Shown here one piece after another: positions 28,045 to 36,099 of a stretch of 47,756 nucleotides of DNA. Within the stretch, counting starts at the first letter, position 1. The number at the start of each line of letters is the position of its first letter. The notes under the pieces are model-generated. The model made no database searches. It was not told the DNA's origin and was given only the letters and a program-made list of their open reading frames with translations. Both the position numbers and the translations under genes were made by a program. The stretch comes from Bacteroidales bacterium (GTDB lineage Bacteria > Bacteroidota > Bacteroidia > Bacteroidales > UBA3663). The stretch is from contig JAFZBE010000009.1 of assembly GCA_017561935.1 (NCBI GenBank), positions 1 through 47,756 on the forward strand, written 5' to 3'.

Positions 28045-28136
28045 GAAAATGAAAAAAATTTGATTATAAAGATGTGTTAAGAATTTATAATAATGTGTGT
28101 TAGAGGAGCAGGGAGGCCGTGAGGTCTCCCTCTTCT
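28045..28136 (+). ncRNA. Candidate small RNA or structured leader upstream of the CE1 gene
   Basis: Predicted transcript from the promoter at 28007-28038. It is A+T-rich up to about 28100 and ends in a strong hairpin: AGGGAGGCC (28110-28118), GTGA loop, GGTCTCCCT (28123-28131), extended by five more pairs (28104-28108 with 28132-28136) around one bulged C. No long T-tract follows, so independent termination is uncertain. Only micro-ORFs of a few codons are present. The rest of the 27925-28245 gap holds only the two promoters and A+T-rich sequence. Confidence 0.4.
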
Positions 28137-28181
28137 ACGTTATATACCAGATTATAAAACTACAAAAATAAGGCATTTTTC

Positions 28182-28212
28182 TTGCTTTTCTCAAATAAAT
28201 TCTTTATCTTTG
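28182..28212 (+). promoter_or_regulatory. Promoter of the CE1-GH78 unit
   Basis: A -33 TTG (28182-28184) and -7 TATCTTTG (28205-28212) with a 20-bp spacer lie 33 bp upstream of the CE1 start codon. Confidence 0.75.
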
Positions 28213-28245
28213 CCCCCGAAATCTACACCATAAAACAAATCTATT

Positions 28246-29361
28246 ATGAAACAATTACTATTCACCCTTGTTCTATTCTTGGCCGTTAGTCTTTCTGTTT
28301 CGGCCCAGTGGCTTCGTAAGCCTACACCCAATGATACATTGCAATCGGTGCGCGTGCTCGACAACGGCAATGTAGTCTATAGTATCTATGCCCCCAAGGC
28401 CCACATTGTTTCGCTCGCAGGTGATGCTATGCCATGGGGACAGAAGATTGAAGCAAAGGAACATGACAATGGCGTCTGGACCATCGAGGTACCCAATGTC
28501 AAGCCCGGTGTCTATCGTTATCACTTTGTTGTGGACGGTCTGCCCGTTTATGATCCCAAGGCACCTGCCACCACCGAACTTACGGCCGTGGCCACAGTTG
28601 CTCCCACAGGCAACGAGTTCTTCGCTTACCGCAAGGACATCCCACATGGCGCTATGGCCGTGCGTACTTATGAATCGAAGACCATCGGCGAGACACGCAC
28701 CATGCGCGTTTGGACTCCCGCAGGCTACGAGAAGGGCAAGGAGAAGCTGCCCGTGCTTTATCTCATCCATGGTGGTGGCGATACCGACACCAGTTGGCCC
28801 AATGCAGGAGCAGCAGGCAACATTCTCGACAATCTTTTGGCCGATGGCAAGATTAAACCCATGATTGTCGTGATGCCCAATGGAACCATCGTCGGTCCCA
28901 ATGTGCAAGACGAAGTGGCACCATTCGCAAAGGATATGATCACTGACATCATCCCCTTCATCGAAAACAATTACCGCGTGCTCACCGACAAGAACCATCG
29001 TGCCATCGCAGGTCTTTCGATGGGCGGCATGGAGACGATGGAAACTGCCTTCCAGAACATCGATCTCTTCTCCTACGTCTGGGTATTGAGTAGCAGTTTC
29101 AACCCGATGGCTCAGCCTGCCAAGGAAGCAGAGCGTCTCAATGTAGCTGCCAATGCTGCCAAGATCAACAAGAGCTTCAAGGTGCTCGTCTTCACTCAGG
29201 GCGGTCCTTCGGATATCGCCTACAAGAACTGCGAGAACACCCGCAAGGAACTCGACAAGGCTGGCATCAAGTATCTCTATGAGGAGAATGCACAAGAAGG
29301 CCATAGCTGGGGCACTTGGCGTGCCGACCTCTATGACCTTGCACAGCGCATCTTCAAATAA
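28246..29361 (+). CDS. CE1 family esterase (feruloyl or acetyl xylan esterase)
   Basis: Secreted esterase of 371 residues that would remove ferulate or acetate from xylan fragments. The signal peptide ends SAQ. Residues about 35-115 form a CBM48/E-set N-terminal domain (VVYSIYAPKAHIVSLAGD, then GVYRYHFVVDGLPVYDP). The CE1 alpha/beta-hydrolase domain follows (about 135-371): VLYLIHGGGD, nucleophile Ser258 in AGLSMGGME and His353 in EGHSWGTWR. Its catalytic domain is related to the C-terminal half of the upstream GH10-CE1 protein. The GH78 gene follows after 17 bp, so the two form an operon with their own promoter. Confidence 0.92.
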   Translation: MKQLLFTLVLFLAVSLSVSAQWLRKPTPNDTLQSVRVLDNGNVVYSIYAPKAHIVSLAGDAMPWGQKIEAKEHDNGVWTIEVPNVKPGVYRYHFVVDGLPVYDPKAPATTELTAVATVAPTGNEFFAYRKDIPHGAMAVRTYESKTIGETRTMRVWTPAGYEKGKEKLPVLYLIHGGGDTDTSWPNAGAAGNILDNLLADGKIKPMIVVMPNGTIVGPNVQDEVAPFAKDMITDIIPFIENNYRVLTDKNHRAIAGLSMGGMETMETAFQNIDLFSYVWVLSSSFNPMAQPAKEAERLNVAANAAKINKSFKVLVFTQGGPSDIAYKNCENTRKELDKAGIKYLYEENAQEGHSWGTWRADLYDLAQRIFK

Positions 29362-29378
29362 AATAATAACTATCCGAT

Positions 29379-31973
29379 ATGAAAATCAATGCAAACACCA
29401 TTCTAAATCTTTCTGCAGCCATGACACTTGTCGCCCTTGCCTCATGTAGCTCTCCCAAAGTGCCTGCATTTGGTGTGCGTATCGATGCGCTCGACGATTC
29501 TGCTTGGCAACAGTCGATGTGGATTTCGGCAGTCGATGCACCTGTGGTTACTGATGTGGTCACTGACGACAATTTTCGTGCTGCCGATGGTGCTGTATGG
29601 TTTGTCTCGACGTTGAAGAACGATCATCGTGTAGTGTCAGCCCGTTGGATGACCACTGGCCTGGGCATCTATAGTCTCTACGTCAACGGCCAACCTGTAG
29701 GGCAGGAGGTATTGAAGCCTGGCTTCACACATTATGCCAAGACACGTCGCTCGTTTACCTACGATATCACGGGCGGCATGGATCTTCAGCCGAACGCCGA
29801 GAACCAATTGGCTGCACAAGTCACTCCCGGCTGGTGGGCCGACAAGATCATCACGCCATCAGGTCATCAGGGGATGTTGGGTCGCAAGGTGGCCTTTCGT
29901 GGTGTCGTGGAACTGACGTTTGACGACGGCACGAAGCGCCTCTATGGCACCAACCTCCCCGATTGGAAGGCTGGTGTGGCGGGACCTGTAAAACATGCCG
30001 CTATCTACGACGGCGAGGAGTACGATGCCCGCATCGCTCCCGGATACATGACTCCTGACAAACTCGCAGCCCCTGAGGAGAACAACGAGTTCGCCGGTGA
30101 CATTCTTCCGTCGAATGGAGCCGAGGTTTACATACGCGAAGACTTGGCGCTTACTCCCGTCAAGGCCTACATCTGGCAAGGTGTCGAAGGTGCCAGTGAC
30201 GTTGCTTTCGGAAAAGTTGTCGTCACTCGCGAATATGCCCAAGGCGAGGAGATGAATCTCCGACCGGGCGAGACACTTGTCATCGACTTTGGACAAAACT
30301 GCTCGGCCGTACCGTCGTTTGTGTTCAAGGCAGCAGAGGGCACCACCCTCACTTGCCTGCCTGCCGAACTGCTTAACGACGGCAATGGAGCCAAGAGTCG
30401 CGGTATGGACGGACCCGAAGGAAGTTGCCATCGTCTGAACCTTCGCATTCCCGAACGCGGCATCCGTCTCGACTACACCTTTGCCGACACGGATGACTTT
30501 GTAACCTATCGACCGCAATGCACCTTCTTCGGCTATCGTTTCGTAAGCATCACCGCTACTGGCGATGTCGAGCTTCGTTCGATTAAGTCCATTCCTATTT
30601 CGTCTATCTCCGAGCAGCTTGAGACGGGCAAGATTACCACGGGCAACAAGGATATCAATCAACTGATCTCGAACACGCTCTGGGGCCAGCGTTCCAACTA
30701 CCTCAGCGTGCCCACCGATTGCCCGCAGCGCAACGAGCGTTTGGGTTGGACAGCCGACACGCAGGTGTTTACCGCTACGGGAACGTTCTTTGCCAATACT
30801 CGTGACTTTTTCCACAAGTGGATGCGCGATATGCGCGATACACAGTCCGAGCGTGGCGGTTTCCCAGGCGTGGCTCCGTGGGGACAGTATGGTTCGACTG
30901 AAGGCGACATGATGCGATTGGGTTGGGCTGATGCCGGTGTCATTGTTCCTTGGACCATCTGGAAGCAGTTTGCCGACCTCGACATCATCGACGAGAATTG
31001 GGAAGCCATGGATCGCTTTGTCCGTCATGCCAACGACGTGAAGTACGACCACCTGTCGCTCAAAGACGAGAACAGCTACTTCCAATGGGCCGACTGGCTG
31101 AGTTACGAGCCTTTGGAAAGCTGCGGCGGTCTTGCGTTCGACAAGAAGGGACTCAAACCCGATGCCGTTGCTTACTGGAGCTATCTTGGAGCATGCTACC
31201 TCGTGATTGATGCCGAGATGATGCGCGATATGGCTAACGCCACACATCGTGATGCAGCTCCCTATCAGCAGATGGCCGACGATGCACGCGACTATATCCG
31301 CAAAACCTTTTTCGATGCGAAAGGCGACTTCCGCGTGGCTGTGCTCAACACCATGCAGACCCCTGCCCTCTTCGCTCTCAAGGTCGGTGTGGTTGATGGA
31401 GATGTTCGTGAAAAGATGAAGACTCGTTTGCGCGAGAATTTCGCAGTTCACGGCAACTGCCTGCAGACGGGCTTCCTGGGCACGTCAATCCTGATGCAGA
31501 CGTTGACCGAGAACGGTATGTCCGACATCGCGTACGAGTTGCTCTTCCAGCGCAAGAATCCCAGCTGGATTTACTCCATCGACAATGGTGCCACCACGAT
31601 TTGGGAGCGCTGGAACAGCTACATGATCGAGAATGGCATGGGTCCGCGCGGTATGAACAGTTTCAATCACTATGCCTACGGTTGCGTTTGTCAATGGCTA
31701 TGGGAGACCTGTGCCGGTATAGCCGCCGATCCTCTTCGTCCAGGATTCAGTCACATTATCATGCGTCCCGTACCTGATACCCGTTTGGGTAAGCTCGATG
31801 CCGAATACAAGTCGGCAGCTGGACTTGTCAAGAGCGAGTGGCATTACGAGGGCGACAGTTGGGTATGGACCTTCACCATCCCCGAGGGAGCCTCTGCAAC
31901 TGTTACCCTGCCAGGCGAGCAGGAGTCGAAGGATTATACCTCAGGTACATATACTTTGAAGAAGGAAATGTGA
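29379..31973 (+). CDS. GH78 alpha-L-rhamnosidase lipoprotein
   Basis: Inverting enzyme of 864 residues that removes terminal alpha-L-rhamnose. It has a lipoprotein signal (lipobox LASC), N-terminal beta-sandwich domains (to about 400), an (alpha/alpha)6 barrel and a C-terminal beta domain (about 780-864). The GH78 signature DCPQRNERLGWTAD carries the probable general acid Glu453, and TIWERWNSY carries the probable base Glu743; SFNHYAYG is also typical. Rhamnose is not a main xylan sugar, so its place next to a feruloyl esterase suggests the locus deals with mixed cell-wall material or the rhamnose-containing reducing end of some xylans. That link is inference. Confidence 0.9.
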   Translation: MKINANTILNLSAAMTLVALASCSSPKVPAFGVRIDALDDSAWQQSMWISAVDAPVVTDVVTDDNFRAADGAVWFVSTLKNDHRVVSARWMTTGLGIYSLYVNGQPVGQEVLKPGFTHYAKTRRSFTYDITGGMDLQPNAENQLAAQVTPGWWADKIITPSGHQGMLGRKVAFRGVVELTFDDGTKRLYGTNLPDWKAGVAGPVKHAAIYDGEEYDARIAPGYMTPDKLAAPEENNEFAGDILPSNGAEVYIREDLALTPVKAYIWQGVEGASDVAFGKVVVTREYAQGEEMNLRPGETLVIDFGQNCSAVPSFVFKAAEGTTLTCLPAELLNDGNGAKSRGMDGPEGSCHRLNLRIPERGIRLDYTFADTDDFVTYRPQCTFFGYRFVSITATGDVELRSIKSIPISSISEQLETGKITTGNKDINQLISNTLWGQRSNYLSVPTDCPQRNERLGWTADTQVFTATGTFFANTRDFFHKWMRDMRDTQSERGGFPGVAPWGQYGSTEGDMMRLGWADAGVIVPWTIWKQFADLDIIDENWEAMDRFVRHANDVKYDHLSLKDENSYFQWADWLSYEPLESCGGLAFDKKGLKPDAVAYWSYLGACYLVIDAEMMRDMANATHRDAAPYQQMADDARDYIRKTFFDAKGDFRVAVLNTMQTPALFALKVGVVDGDVREKMKTRLRENFAVHGNCLQTGFLGTSILMQTLTENGMSDIAYELLFQRKNPSWIYSIDNGATTIWERWNSYMIENGMGPRGMNSFNHYAYGCVCQWLWETCAGIAADPLRPGFSHIIMRPVPDTRLGKLDAEYKSAAGLVKSEWHYEGDSWVWTFTIPEGASATVTLPGEQESKDYTSGTYTLKKEM

Positions 31974-32004
31974 ATGCTCAATGATTTAGAATCACAAAAA
32001 AGTA

Positions 32005-32040
32005 CGTGGACTGACAATACTGTCGGTCCACGTTTGTTGT
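32005..32040 (+). terminator. Terminator after the GH78 gene
   Basis: A 12-bp stem (CGTGGACTGACA with TGTCGGTCCACG, one G-T pair) around an ATAC loop is followed by the T-rich stretch TTTGTTGT. It lies 32 bp after the GH78 stop codon. Confidence 0.78.
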
Positions 32041-32077
32041 CGTTTCTGGCTGATTTGTACACTTTTTTTGTCGAAAA

Positions 32078-32109
32078 TTTGGTATTTCGGGAAATAGTTG
32101 CTATTTTTG
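32078..32109 (+). promoter_or_regulatory. Promoter of the lipoprotein gene at 32180
   Basis: A -33 TTTG (32078-32081) and -7 TATTTTTG (32102-32109) with a 20-bp spacer fit the Bacteroidetes consensus. The start codon is 70 bp downstream. Confidence 0.7.
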
Positions 32110-32179
32110 CACCGTGAAATGTGGTTGCCACCACATAACCACACAATCTCACATTTTTATAACCTCACATTTCCTACAA

Positions 32180-32773
32180 ATGAAGAAATTATTCGTATTA
32201 CTTGGTTTGATCAGCATGATTATGTTGGGGGGCTGCGGTAGCAAGCAGAAGCCTGCCGCTTCGACCGATGAGATGGTGAATACCGACAGTATCCTTGCGC
32301 CCCAGAGACAGGATCCGAAGAGGATTCCCTACATCTTTTCGGGCGACCTTTCGAAGTACTATTTCGTCAGGATGTGTACCATCACACCCCTTTCGAAGAA
32401 AGAACTGGAGGCGATGAACGTTACCGCCGAACCCGACCATCACTACTATATCGCATCGGTGGGCTTGGTGCGCAATGGCGTGCCCTTCGACTTCCCCGTT
32501 GACCAGATCGAATGCTTGTATGATATGTGGTTTGTGCCTGCCAAGTTTCCTGATGGCAAGTTCAATGTGCATGCCCAGTTGGTGGATTCGCATCACGTTA
32601 GGGTAGGTGAACTCGACTTCAGCGATGCCGTTGAGCTGAAGGACTTGTTGCGCAAATGCCCTGGCGAGGGGGATTACATGGTAATTGAAGATCTCCTCGA
32701 CGTGGAGCGTTACTTCGACCATCCGTCCAACACGCTCGACATACGCGGGTATATCAAACCTGTGAAAGAGTAG
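32180..32773 (+). CDS. Conserved-looking lipoprotein of unknown function
   Basis: Lipoprotein of 197 residues. The start at 32180 gives MKKLFVLLGLISMIMLGGC with a clear lipobox; an upstream in-frame codon at 32114 would precede the signal and is unlikely. The mature part begins with a low-complexity stretch (SKQKPAASTDEMV) and then a compact alpha/beta region (about 50-195) with FVRMCTITPLSKKELEAMN and VPAKFPDGKFNVHAQLV. No catalytic or transport motif is recognised. It has its own promoter and ends 5 bp from a convergent small gene. I do not recognise the family. Confidence 0.8.
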   Translation: MKKLFVLLGLISMIMLGGCGSKQKPAASTDEMVNTDSILAPQRQDPKRIPYIFSGDLSKYYFVRMCTITPLSKKELEAMNVTAEPDHHYYIASVGLVRNGVPFDFPVDQIECLYDMWFVPAKFPDGKFNVHAQLVDSHHVRVGELDFSDAVELKDLLRKCPGEGDYMVIEDLLDVERYFDHPSNTLDIRGYIKPVKE

Positions 32774-32778
32774 AGGAC

Positions 32779-32976
32779 TTAGAAGTCATGCCCCATGGGG
32801 TTCTCCTTGATGCGCTTGGCACGTAGCAGGTGGCTCTTATCCTTCACTTCGGTGCGCTGATCGAGGGTCCATTCGTTCCATACTTTGGTGCAGGCAGGAT
32901 ACTTTTTCCCGGTGATGGCTTCCTTATCGCCTATCGTGAGGGAAGTGTACCATTTGTTAAGTTCGATTTCAGACAT
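32779..32976 (-). CDS. Small 65-residue protein of unknown function
   Basis: The ATG at 32976 (MSEIELNKWYTSLTIGDKE) is preferred to the in-frame codon at 33036, because a consensus promoter occupies 33024-33055. The product is hydrophilic and basic (KDKSHLLRAKRIKENP), with no signal peptide or membrane segment and a GKKYPACTKVWNEW stretch. It probably acts in the cytoplasm. It is convergent with the lipoprotein gene at 32180, with 5 bp between the stop codons. The promoter and clear coding bias make it a credible gene; the function is unknown. Confidence 0.75.
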   Translation of the reverse strand: MSEIELNKWYTSLTIGDKEAITGKKYPACTKVWNEWTLDQRTEVKDKSHLLRAKRIKENPMGHDF

Positions 32977-33023
32977 ATCTTTTGATTTTGATTGTTTGTC
33001 TCGTGTTTTCTCAGTTAGTACCG

Positions 33024-33055
33024 CAAAGATACGCACATTATTTCATATCTCCAAA
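33024..33055 (-). promoter_or_regulatory. Promoter of the 65-residue protein gene
   Basis: On the minus strand the -7 TATCTTTG (33031-33024) and -33 TTTG (33055-33052) are separated by 20 bp. Confidence 0.72.
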
Positions 33056-33084
33056 TATTTTGTCGAAATAATTGCTTTTCCTTG

Positions 33085-33240
33085 ATGAAAAAACTTGTAT
33101 TGTTCTTTTGTCTCTTTCTTTGTGCCATAAGTTGTGTCATCCGCACTTCAGTCGTGATGCTGCCATTGAGCTTGGCCAGCGATATGCCGAGGCGATGTTT
33201 GCAACGAAAAATTAATAGATTATGCGTGAATTGCTGTTAG
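33085..33240 (+). CDS. Possible 51-residue secreted peptide overlapping crcB
   Basis: ATG at 33085 to TAG at 33238-33240, overlapping the crcB start by 19 bp in another frame. The product has a basic start and a hydrophobic core (MKKLVLFFCLFLCAISC) that looks like a lipoprotein or secretion signal, then a short tail with several Cys. It could be a real small secreted peptide translated just ahead of crcB, or the N-terminal remnant of a longer lipoprotein whose body was lost. No consensus promoter was found directly upstream. Evidence is limited to the signal-like start. Confidence 0.4.
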   Translation: MKKLVLFFCLFLCAISCVIRTSVVMLPLSLASDMPRRCLQRKINRLCVNCC

Positions 33241-33614
33241 TCTTTTTGGGAGGAGGTCTGGGGTCGATGCTGCGCTATGTCATCAAGCTGCTGCAAAACC
33301 ATCTTGCCCTCAATCCACTCAGCACGCTGGGACAGACGGTTTTCCCTTGGCCCACGATGGTGGCCAATGTGTTGGGATGTCTGCTCATCGGCATTTTCTA
33401 TAGTGTGTCGGGCCGAACATCGATGAGCCCTGAGATGCGTCTTTTCCTCACCACGGGACTGTGTGGCGGCTTCACCACGTTCTCAACCTTTTCGAGCGAA
33501 GGCATCGACCTCTTGCGAACGGGTCATCCCGGGCTCTTTGCCGCTTACTTCGTCCTGACGCTTGTCTTGGGCTTGGGAGCCGTGCTGCTGGGAGCTTGGC
33601 TTGGTGGCAAATAA
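33222..33614 (+). CDS. crcB: CrcB/Fluc fluoride ion channel
   Basis: Inner-membrane fluoride exporter of 130 residues, which acts as a dual-topology dimer. Four hydrophobic helices are visible. Family motifs are GGGLGSMLRY in helix 1, the conserved Asn in VANVLGCLLIG (helix 2) and GLCGGFTTFSTFSSE in helix 3, which contains the Phe-box and Thr/Ser residues lining the pores. The length is normal for the family. No fluoride riboswitch was recognised upstream, although such elements often precede crcB in other phyla. gpmI downstream has its own promoter. Confidence 0.95.
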   Translation: MRELLLVFLGGGLGSMLRYVIKLLQNHLALNPLSTLGQTVFPWPTMVANVLGCLLIGIFYSVSGRTSMSPEMRLFLTTGLCGGFTTFSTFSSEGIDLLRTGHPGLFAAYFVLTLVLGLGAVLLGAWLGGK

Positions 33615-33626
33615 GCAACCGCACTT

Positions 33627-33659
33627 TGCACCCACCCGAAATTTGCATGCATGGGTGCA
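33627..33659 (+). other. Inverted repeat after crcB
   Basis: TGCACCCA (33627-33634) and TGGGTGCA (33652-33659) form 8-bp arms around a 17-bp loop that contains GCATGC. No T-tract follows. It could be a weak terminator for crcB or a protein-binding site ahead of the gpmI promoter. Confidence 0.4.
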
Positions 33660-33675
33660 GATTATGGCTTCTAAA

Positions 33676-33707
33676 TTTGGTATTGTGGCCAAAACGAACT
33701 ATCTTTG
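33676..33707 (+). promoter_or_regulatory. Promoter of gpmI
   Basis: A -33 TTTG (33676-33679) and -7 TATCTTTG (33700-33707) with a 20-bp spacer lie 48 bp upstream of the gpmI start. Confidence 0.78.
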
Positions 33708-33755
33708 CCGCATCTTCTTGAAACAATATCGTAAAACATTAAATAATTCAAAATC

Positions 33756-35282
33756 ATGTCAAAGAAAGCTCTATTGCTCATCCTCGATGGCTGGGGAATC
33801 GGTGACGGTTCGAAATCAGATGCCATCGCCAGCACACCTACTCCATATTGGGATTGGCTTTTGGCCACATATCCCCATTCGCAGCTCCGTACCGATGGCC
33901 TCAACGTGGGTCTTCCTGCCGGTCAGATGGGTAACTCGGAGGTCGGCCACATGAACATCGGTGGTGGCCGCATCGTCTATCAGGATCTCGTGAAGATCAA
34001 CATGGCCTGCGAGAATGGCACCATTGCCCAGAATCCCGAGGTTGTCGGTGCATTCGAAAATGCCAAGAAGGGTGGCAGCATCCACTTCATGGGTCTCACC
34101 TCGACTGGTGGCGTTCATTCGAGCCTTGCTCATCTGCTGAAGCTCGTTGACCTTGCCAAGGCATACGGCCTGGAGGGCAGGACCTTCCTCCATTGCTTCA
34201 TGGACGGACGCGACACCGATCCACATTCGGGCATTGGTTTCATCCAGACCGTAAAGGACCACTGCGACAAGGTAGGTTGTGGCGAAATCGCCTCCATCAC
34301 CGGACGATTCTATGCTATGGACCGCGACAAGCGTTGGGATCGCATCAAGCGCGCTTACGATCAGCTTACAGCAGGTGTGGGCAGCCAGTACAGCGACCCA
34401 GTGGAAGGTATGCAGGCTTCGTACGACAACGGTGTGACCGACGAGTTTGTTGAGCCATGCGTATTGGCACGCGACGGCAAGGCCGTGGGCACCATTCAGC
34501 CAGGCGATACCGTTATCTTCTTCAACTACCGCAACGACCGCGCCAAGGAGATCACCATGGTGCTCACGCAGGAGGATATGCCTGAGCAGGGCATGAAGAC
34601 CATCCCGCTCTACTATTGCTGCATGACTCCCTACGATGCCAAGTTCCAGGGTCTGCACATCCTCTTCCCGAAGGAGAACGTCGAGATGACGCTTGGCGAG
34701 ATTGTCAGCAATGCTGGTCTCAAGCAGCTCCGCATCGCCGAGACCGAGAAGTATGCCCACGTGACCTTCTTCTTCAATGGTGGCCGTGAGGCAGAATATG
34801 CAGGTGAGGATCGTTGCCTCGTGCCATCGCCTAAGGTGGCTACTTACGACCTGCAGCCCGAGATGTCGGCACTTATCGTGAAGGACAAGCTTGTCGATGC
34901 TATCAAGACGCAGCAGTATGACTTCATCGCCTGCAACTTCGCCAATGGCGATATGGTAGGCCATACGGGCATCTATCCAGCTATCCAGAAGGCTGTCGAG
35001 ACCATCAATCTCTGCTGCCACGACGTAGTTGAGGCCGCCAAGGCTGCCGATTATGAGGTGCTCATCATCGCCGACCACGGCAACTGCGACTATGCCATCA
35101 ACCCCGATGGAACACCCAACACAGCCCACTCTCTCAACCCCGTTCCTTGCGTTTATATTAGCAAGAACACCGACGCGAAGATTGCCGATGGCCAGCTTTG
35201 CGACGTGGCTCCCACCATCCTCAAGATCATGGGCATCGCTCAGCCCAAGGAGATGACAGGCAAGTGTCTGATTCAGGGTTAA
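33756..35282 (+). CDS. gpmI: 2,3-bisphosphoglycerate-independent phosphoglycerate mutase
   Basis: Cytoplasmic glycolytic enzyme (EC 5.4.2.12) that interconverts 3- and 2-phosphoglycerate using two Mn ions and a phosphoserine. The protein has 508 residues, the normal length. Landmarks are the metal site [10 protein letters not shown], nucleophile Ser61 in [26 protein letters not shown] and [16 protein letters not shown] from the substrate-binding domain, NYRNDRAKE, and the C-terminal metal ligands in ADHGNCDY and [11 protein letters not shown] good Bacteroidetes promoter precedes it. It is a housekeeping gene, so the accessory sequence starts after it. Confidence 0.97.
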   Translation: MSKKALLLILDGWGIGDGSKSDAIASTPTPYWDWLLATYPHSQLRTDGLNVGLPAGQMGNSEVGHMNIGGGRIVYQDLVKINMACENGTIAQNPEVVGAFENAKKGGSIHFMGLTSTGGVHSSLAHLLKLVDLAKAYGLEGRTFLHCFMDGRDTDPHSGIGFIQTVKDHCDKVGCGEIASITGRFYAMDRDKRWDRIKRAYDQLTAGVGSQYSDPVEGMQASYDNGVTDEFVEPCVLARDGKAVGTIQPGDTVIFFNYRNDRAKEITMVLTQEDMPEQGMKTIPLYYCCMTPYDAKFQGLHILFPKENVEMTLGEIVSNAGLKQLRIAETEKYAHVTFFFNGGREAEYAGEDRCLVPSPKVATYDLQPEMSALIVKDKLVDAIKTQQYDFIACNFANGDMVGHTGIYPAIQKAVETINLCCHDVVEAAKAADYEVLIIADHGNCDYAINPDGTPNTAHSLNPVPCVYISKNTDAKIADGQLCDVAPTILKIMGIAQPKEMTGKCLIQG

Positions 35283-35286
35283 GAAG

Positions 35287-35316
35287 GGTTCGAAAGGTTC
35301 TGAAAGGTTCGAAAGG
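35287..35316 (+). repeat. Short tandem repeat after gpmI
   Basis: Three imperfect copies of GGTTCGAAA/GGTTCTGAAA follow each other directly between the gpmI stop codon and the next start codon. Such units are prone to slippage and could vary in number between strains. Confidence 0.5.
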
Positions 35317-35318
35317 CA

Positions 35319-35709
35319 ATGGGCCAAAGAATCAAATTTCAATCAATACTACTCATCGGCATCTGTGCATTGATTTGTGCAGATGCCGATGCTGCTTCTT
35401 ACGAGCATGTCTCGTTCGACGACACGCAGCGCTATTCGCGCCTCGTCATCGATGCGCGACTGGGTGATTTCTATGCCAACAAGAATCCGATGGGATTCCG
35501 GACCTTCGACGAGGACGGCGCTGTGGTCGGTGGGCCTGCCGATGGGTCGAAGGTGAATATGCCGATAGTTATCAAGGTTGGTCGACACCGATTCAAAGTT
35601 TCCAAACCATACTCCACAAAACTACGACCTGCTGGGGCGCAGGATAACGAATGGCAATCAGCGCACCTTTACGATTCAGCAAGGTCGAAGTATTTCTATT
35701 CAAAAATAG
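35319..35709 (+). pseudogene. Decayed secreted protein with out-of-frame C-terminal tail
   Basis: The ATG at 35319 opens a frame with a signal peptide (ILLIGICALICADADA) and about 60 plausible residues (FDDTQRYSRLVIDARLGDF). From about 35600 that frame turns into non-protein-like sequence and runs on to 35780. In the +1 frame from about 35610 one reads YDLLGRRI, then FTIQQGRSISIQK and a stop at 35707-35709, which is the style of C-terminal tail common on secreted Prevotella proteins. A frameshift or an internal deletion joining the two ends explains this. The product was probably a surface or secreted protein of unknown role. Confidence 0.5.
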
Positions 35710-35917
35710 AGGAGAAGCAAATTATACTTTCATCCCCCACTTCCAATAGATCTGCCCAAGCGATGAGGGCGTGCCGATAACTGTAGAGCACATCTTCGCG
35801 CGCACAAATCAAAGCGACGCCCGGAAGCCACTTCTCTTGCAAGTCATAATGAAGTGCCATCGCGATGCATCATGCCACAAAGGGGCAATCGTCGAGGGTG
35901 GCTCGGCGTATTTCGAT
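35696..35917 (-). pseudogene. GNAT acetyltransferase remnant with in-frame stop
   Basis: Reading the minus strand from 35917 gives IEIRRATLDDCPFVA, a TGA codon at 35872-35870, and then in the same frame CIAMALHYDLQEKW and ICAREDVLYSYRHALIAW. This is the usual N-terminal third of a Gcn5-related acetyltransferase, with TGA where Trp would fit. After about 35752 the resemblance stops and the frame ends at TAG 35698-35696. No ATG is present at the expected start, and the acetyl-CoA-binding part is missing. The remnant overlaps the tail of the decayed gene on the other strand. Confidence 0.6.
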
Positions 35918-35940
35918 CTTTTTCCTAAATCTTCAATTTT

Positions 35941-36024
35941 TGGTTAGTGGAATAAACGAAAATTGCCCAAAATCGTTTAGTGCAGTAAACGAAAATTGGC
36001 AATAAACGTTTAGTACACTAACCT
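35941..36024. repeat. Three 18-bp palindromic sites at exact 33-bp spacing
   Basis: TGGTTAGTGGAATAAACG (35941-35958), CGTTTAGTGCAGTAAACG (35974-35991) and CGTTTAGTACACTAACCT (36007-36024) are versions of one imperfect palindrome. Starts are exactly 33 bp apart. The DNA between sites 1 and 2 (GAAAATTG with flanks) is also repeated after site 2. The array ends 14 bp before the -33 element of the ATPase gene, so it is most likely a multi-site operator. Confidence 0.8.
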
Positions 36025-36037
36025 TTTTTTGTTTTAT

Positions 36038-36069
36038 TTTGGTTATTTCAAAAAGATATTATATCTTTG
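36038..36069 (+). promoter_or_regulatory. Promoter of the DUF4143-type ATPase gene
   Basis: A -33 TTTG (36038-36041) and -7 TATCTTTG (36062-36069) with a 20-bp spacer. The palindrome array lies immediately upstream. Confidence 0.75.
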
Positions 36070-36099
36070 CTGCGAACTTTTCATCAAATAGAAATAAAT

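Noticed and set aside
33085..33221. Fluoride riboswitch before crcB
   Set aside because: The conserved pseudoknot sequence pattern of the crcB motif could not be found; one GGCGATG string is too close to the start codon and isolated.
33816..35342. 508-codon open frame antisense to gpmI
   Set aside because: Same reason; gpmI is an unmistakable, full-length gene on the plus strand.
35941..36039. Three 33-bp units as a possible CRISPR array
   Set aside because: The whole unit is repeated with no unique spacers, only three copies exist, there are no cas genes, and the palindromes abut a promoter, which fits an operator.
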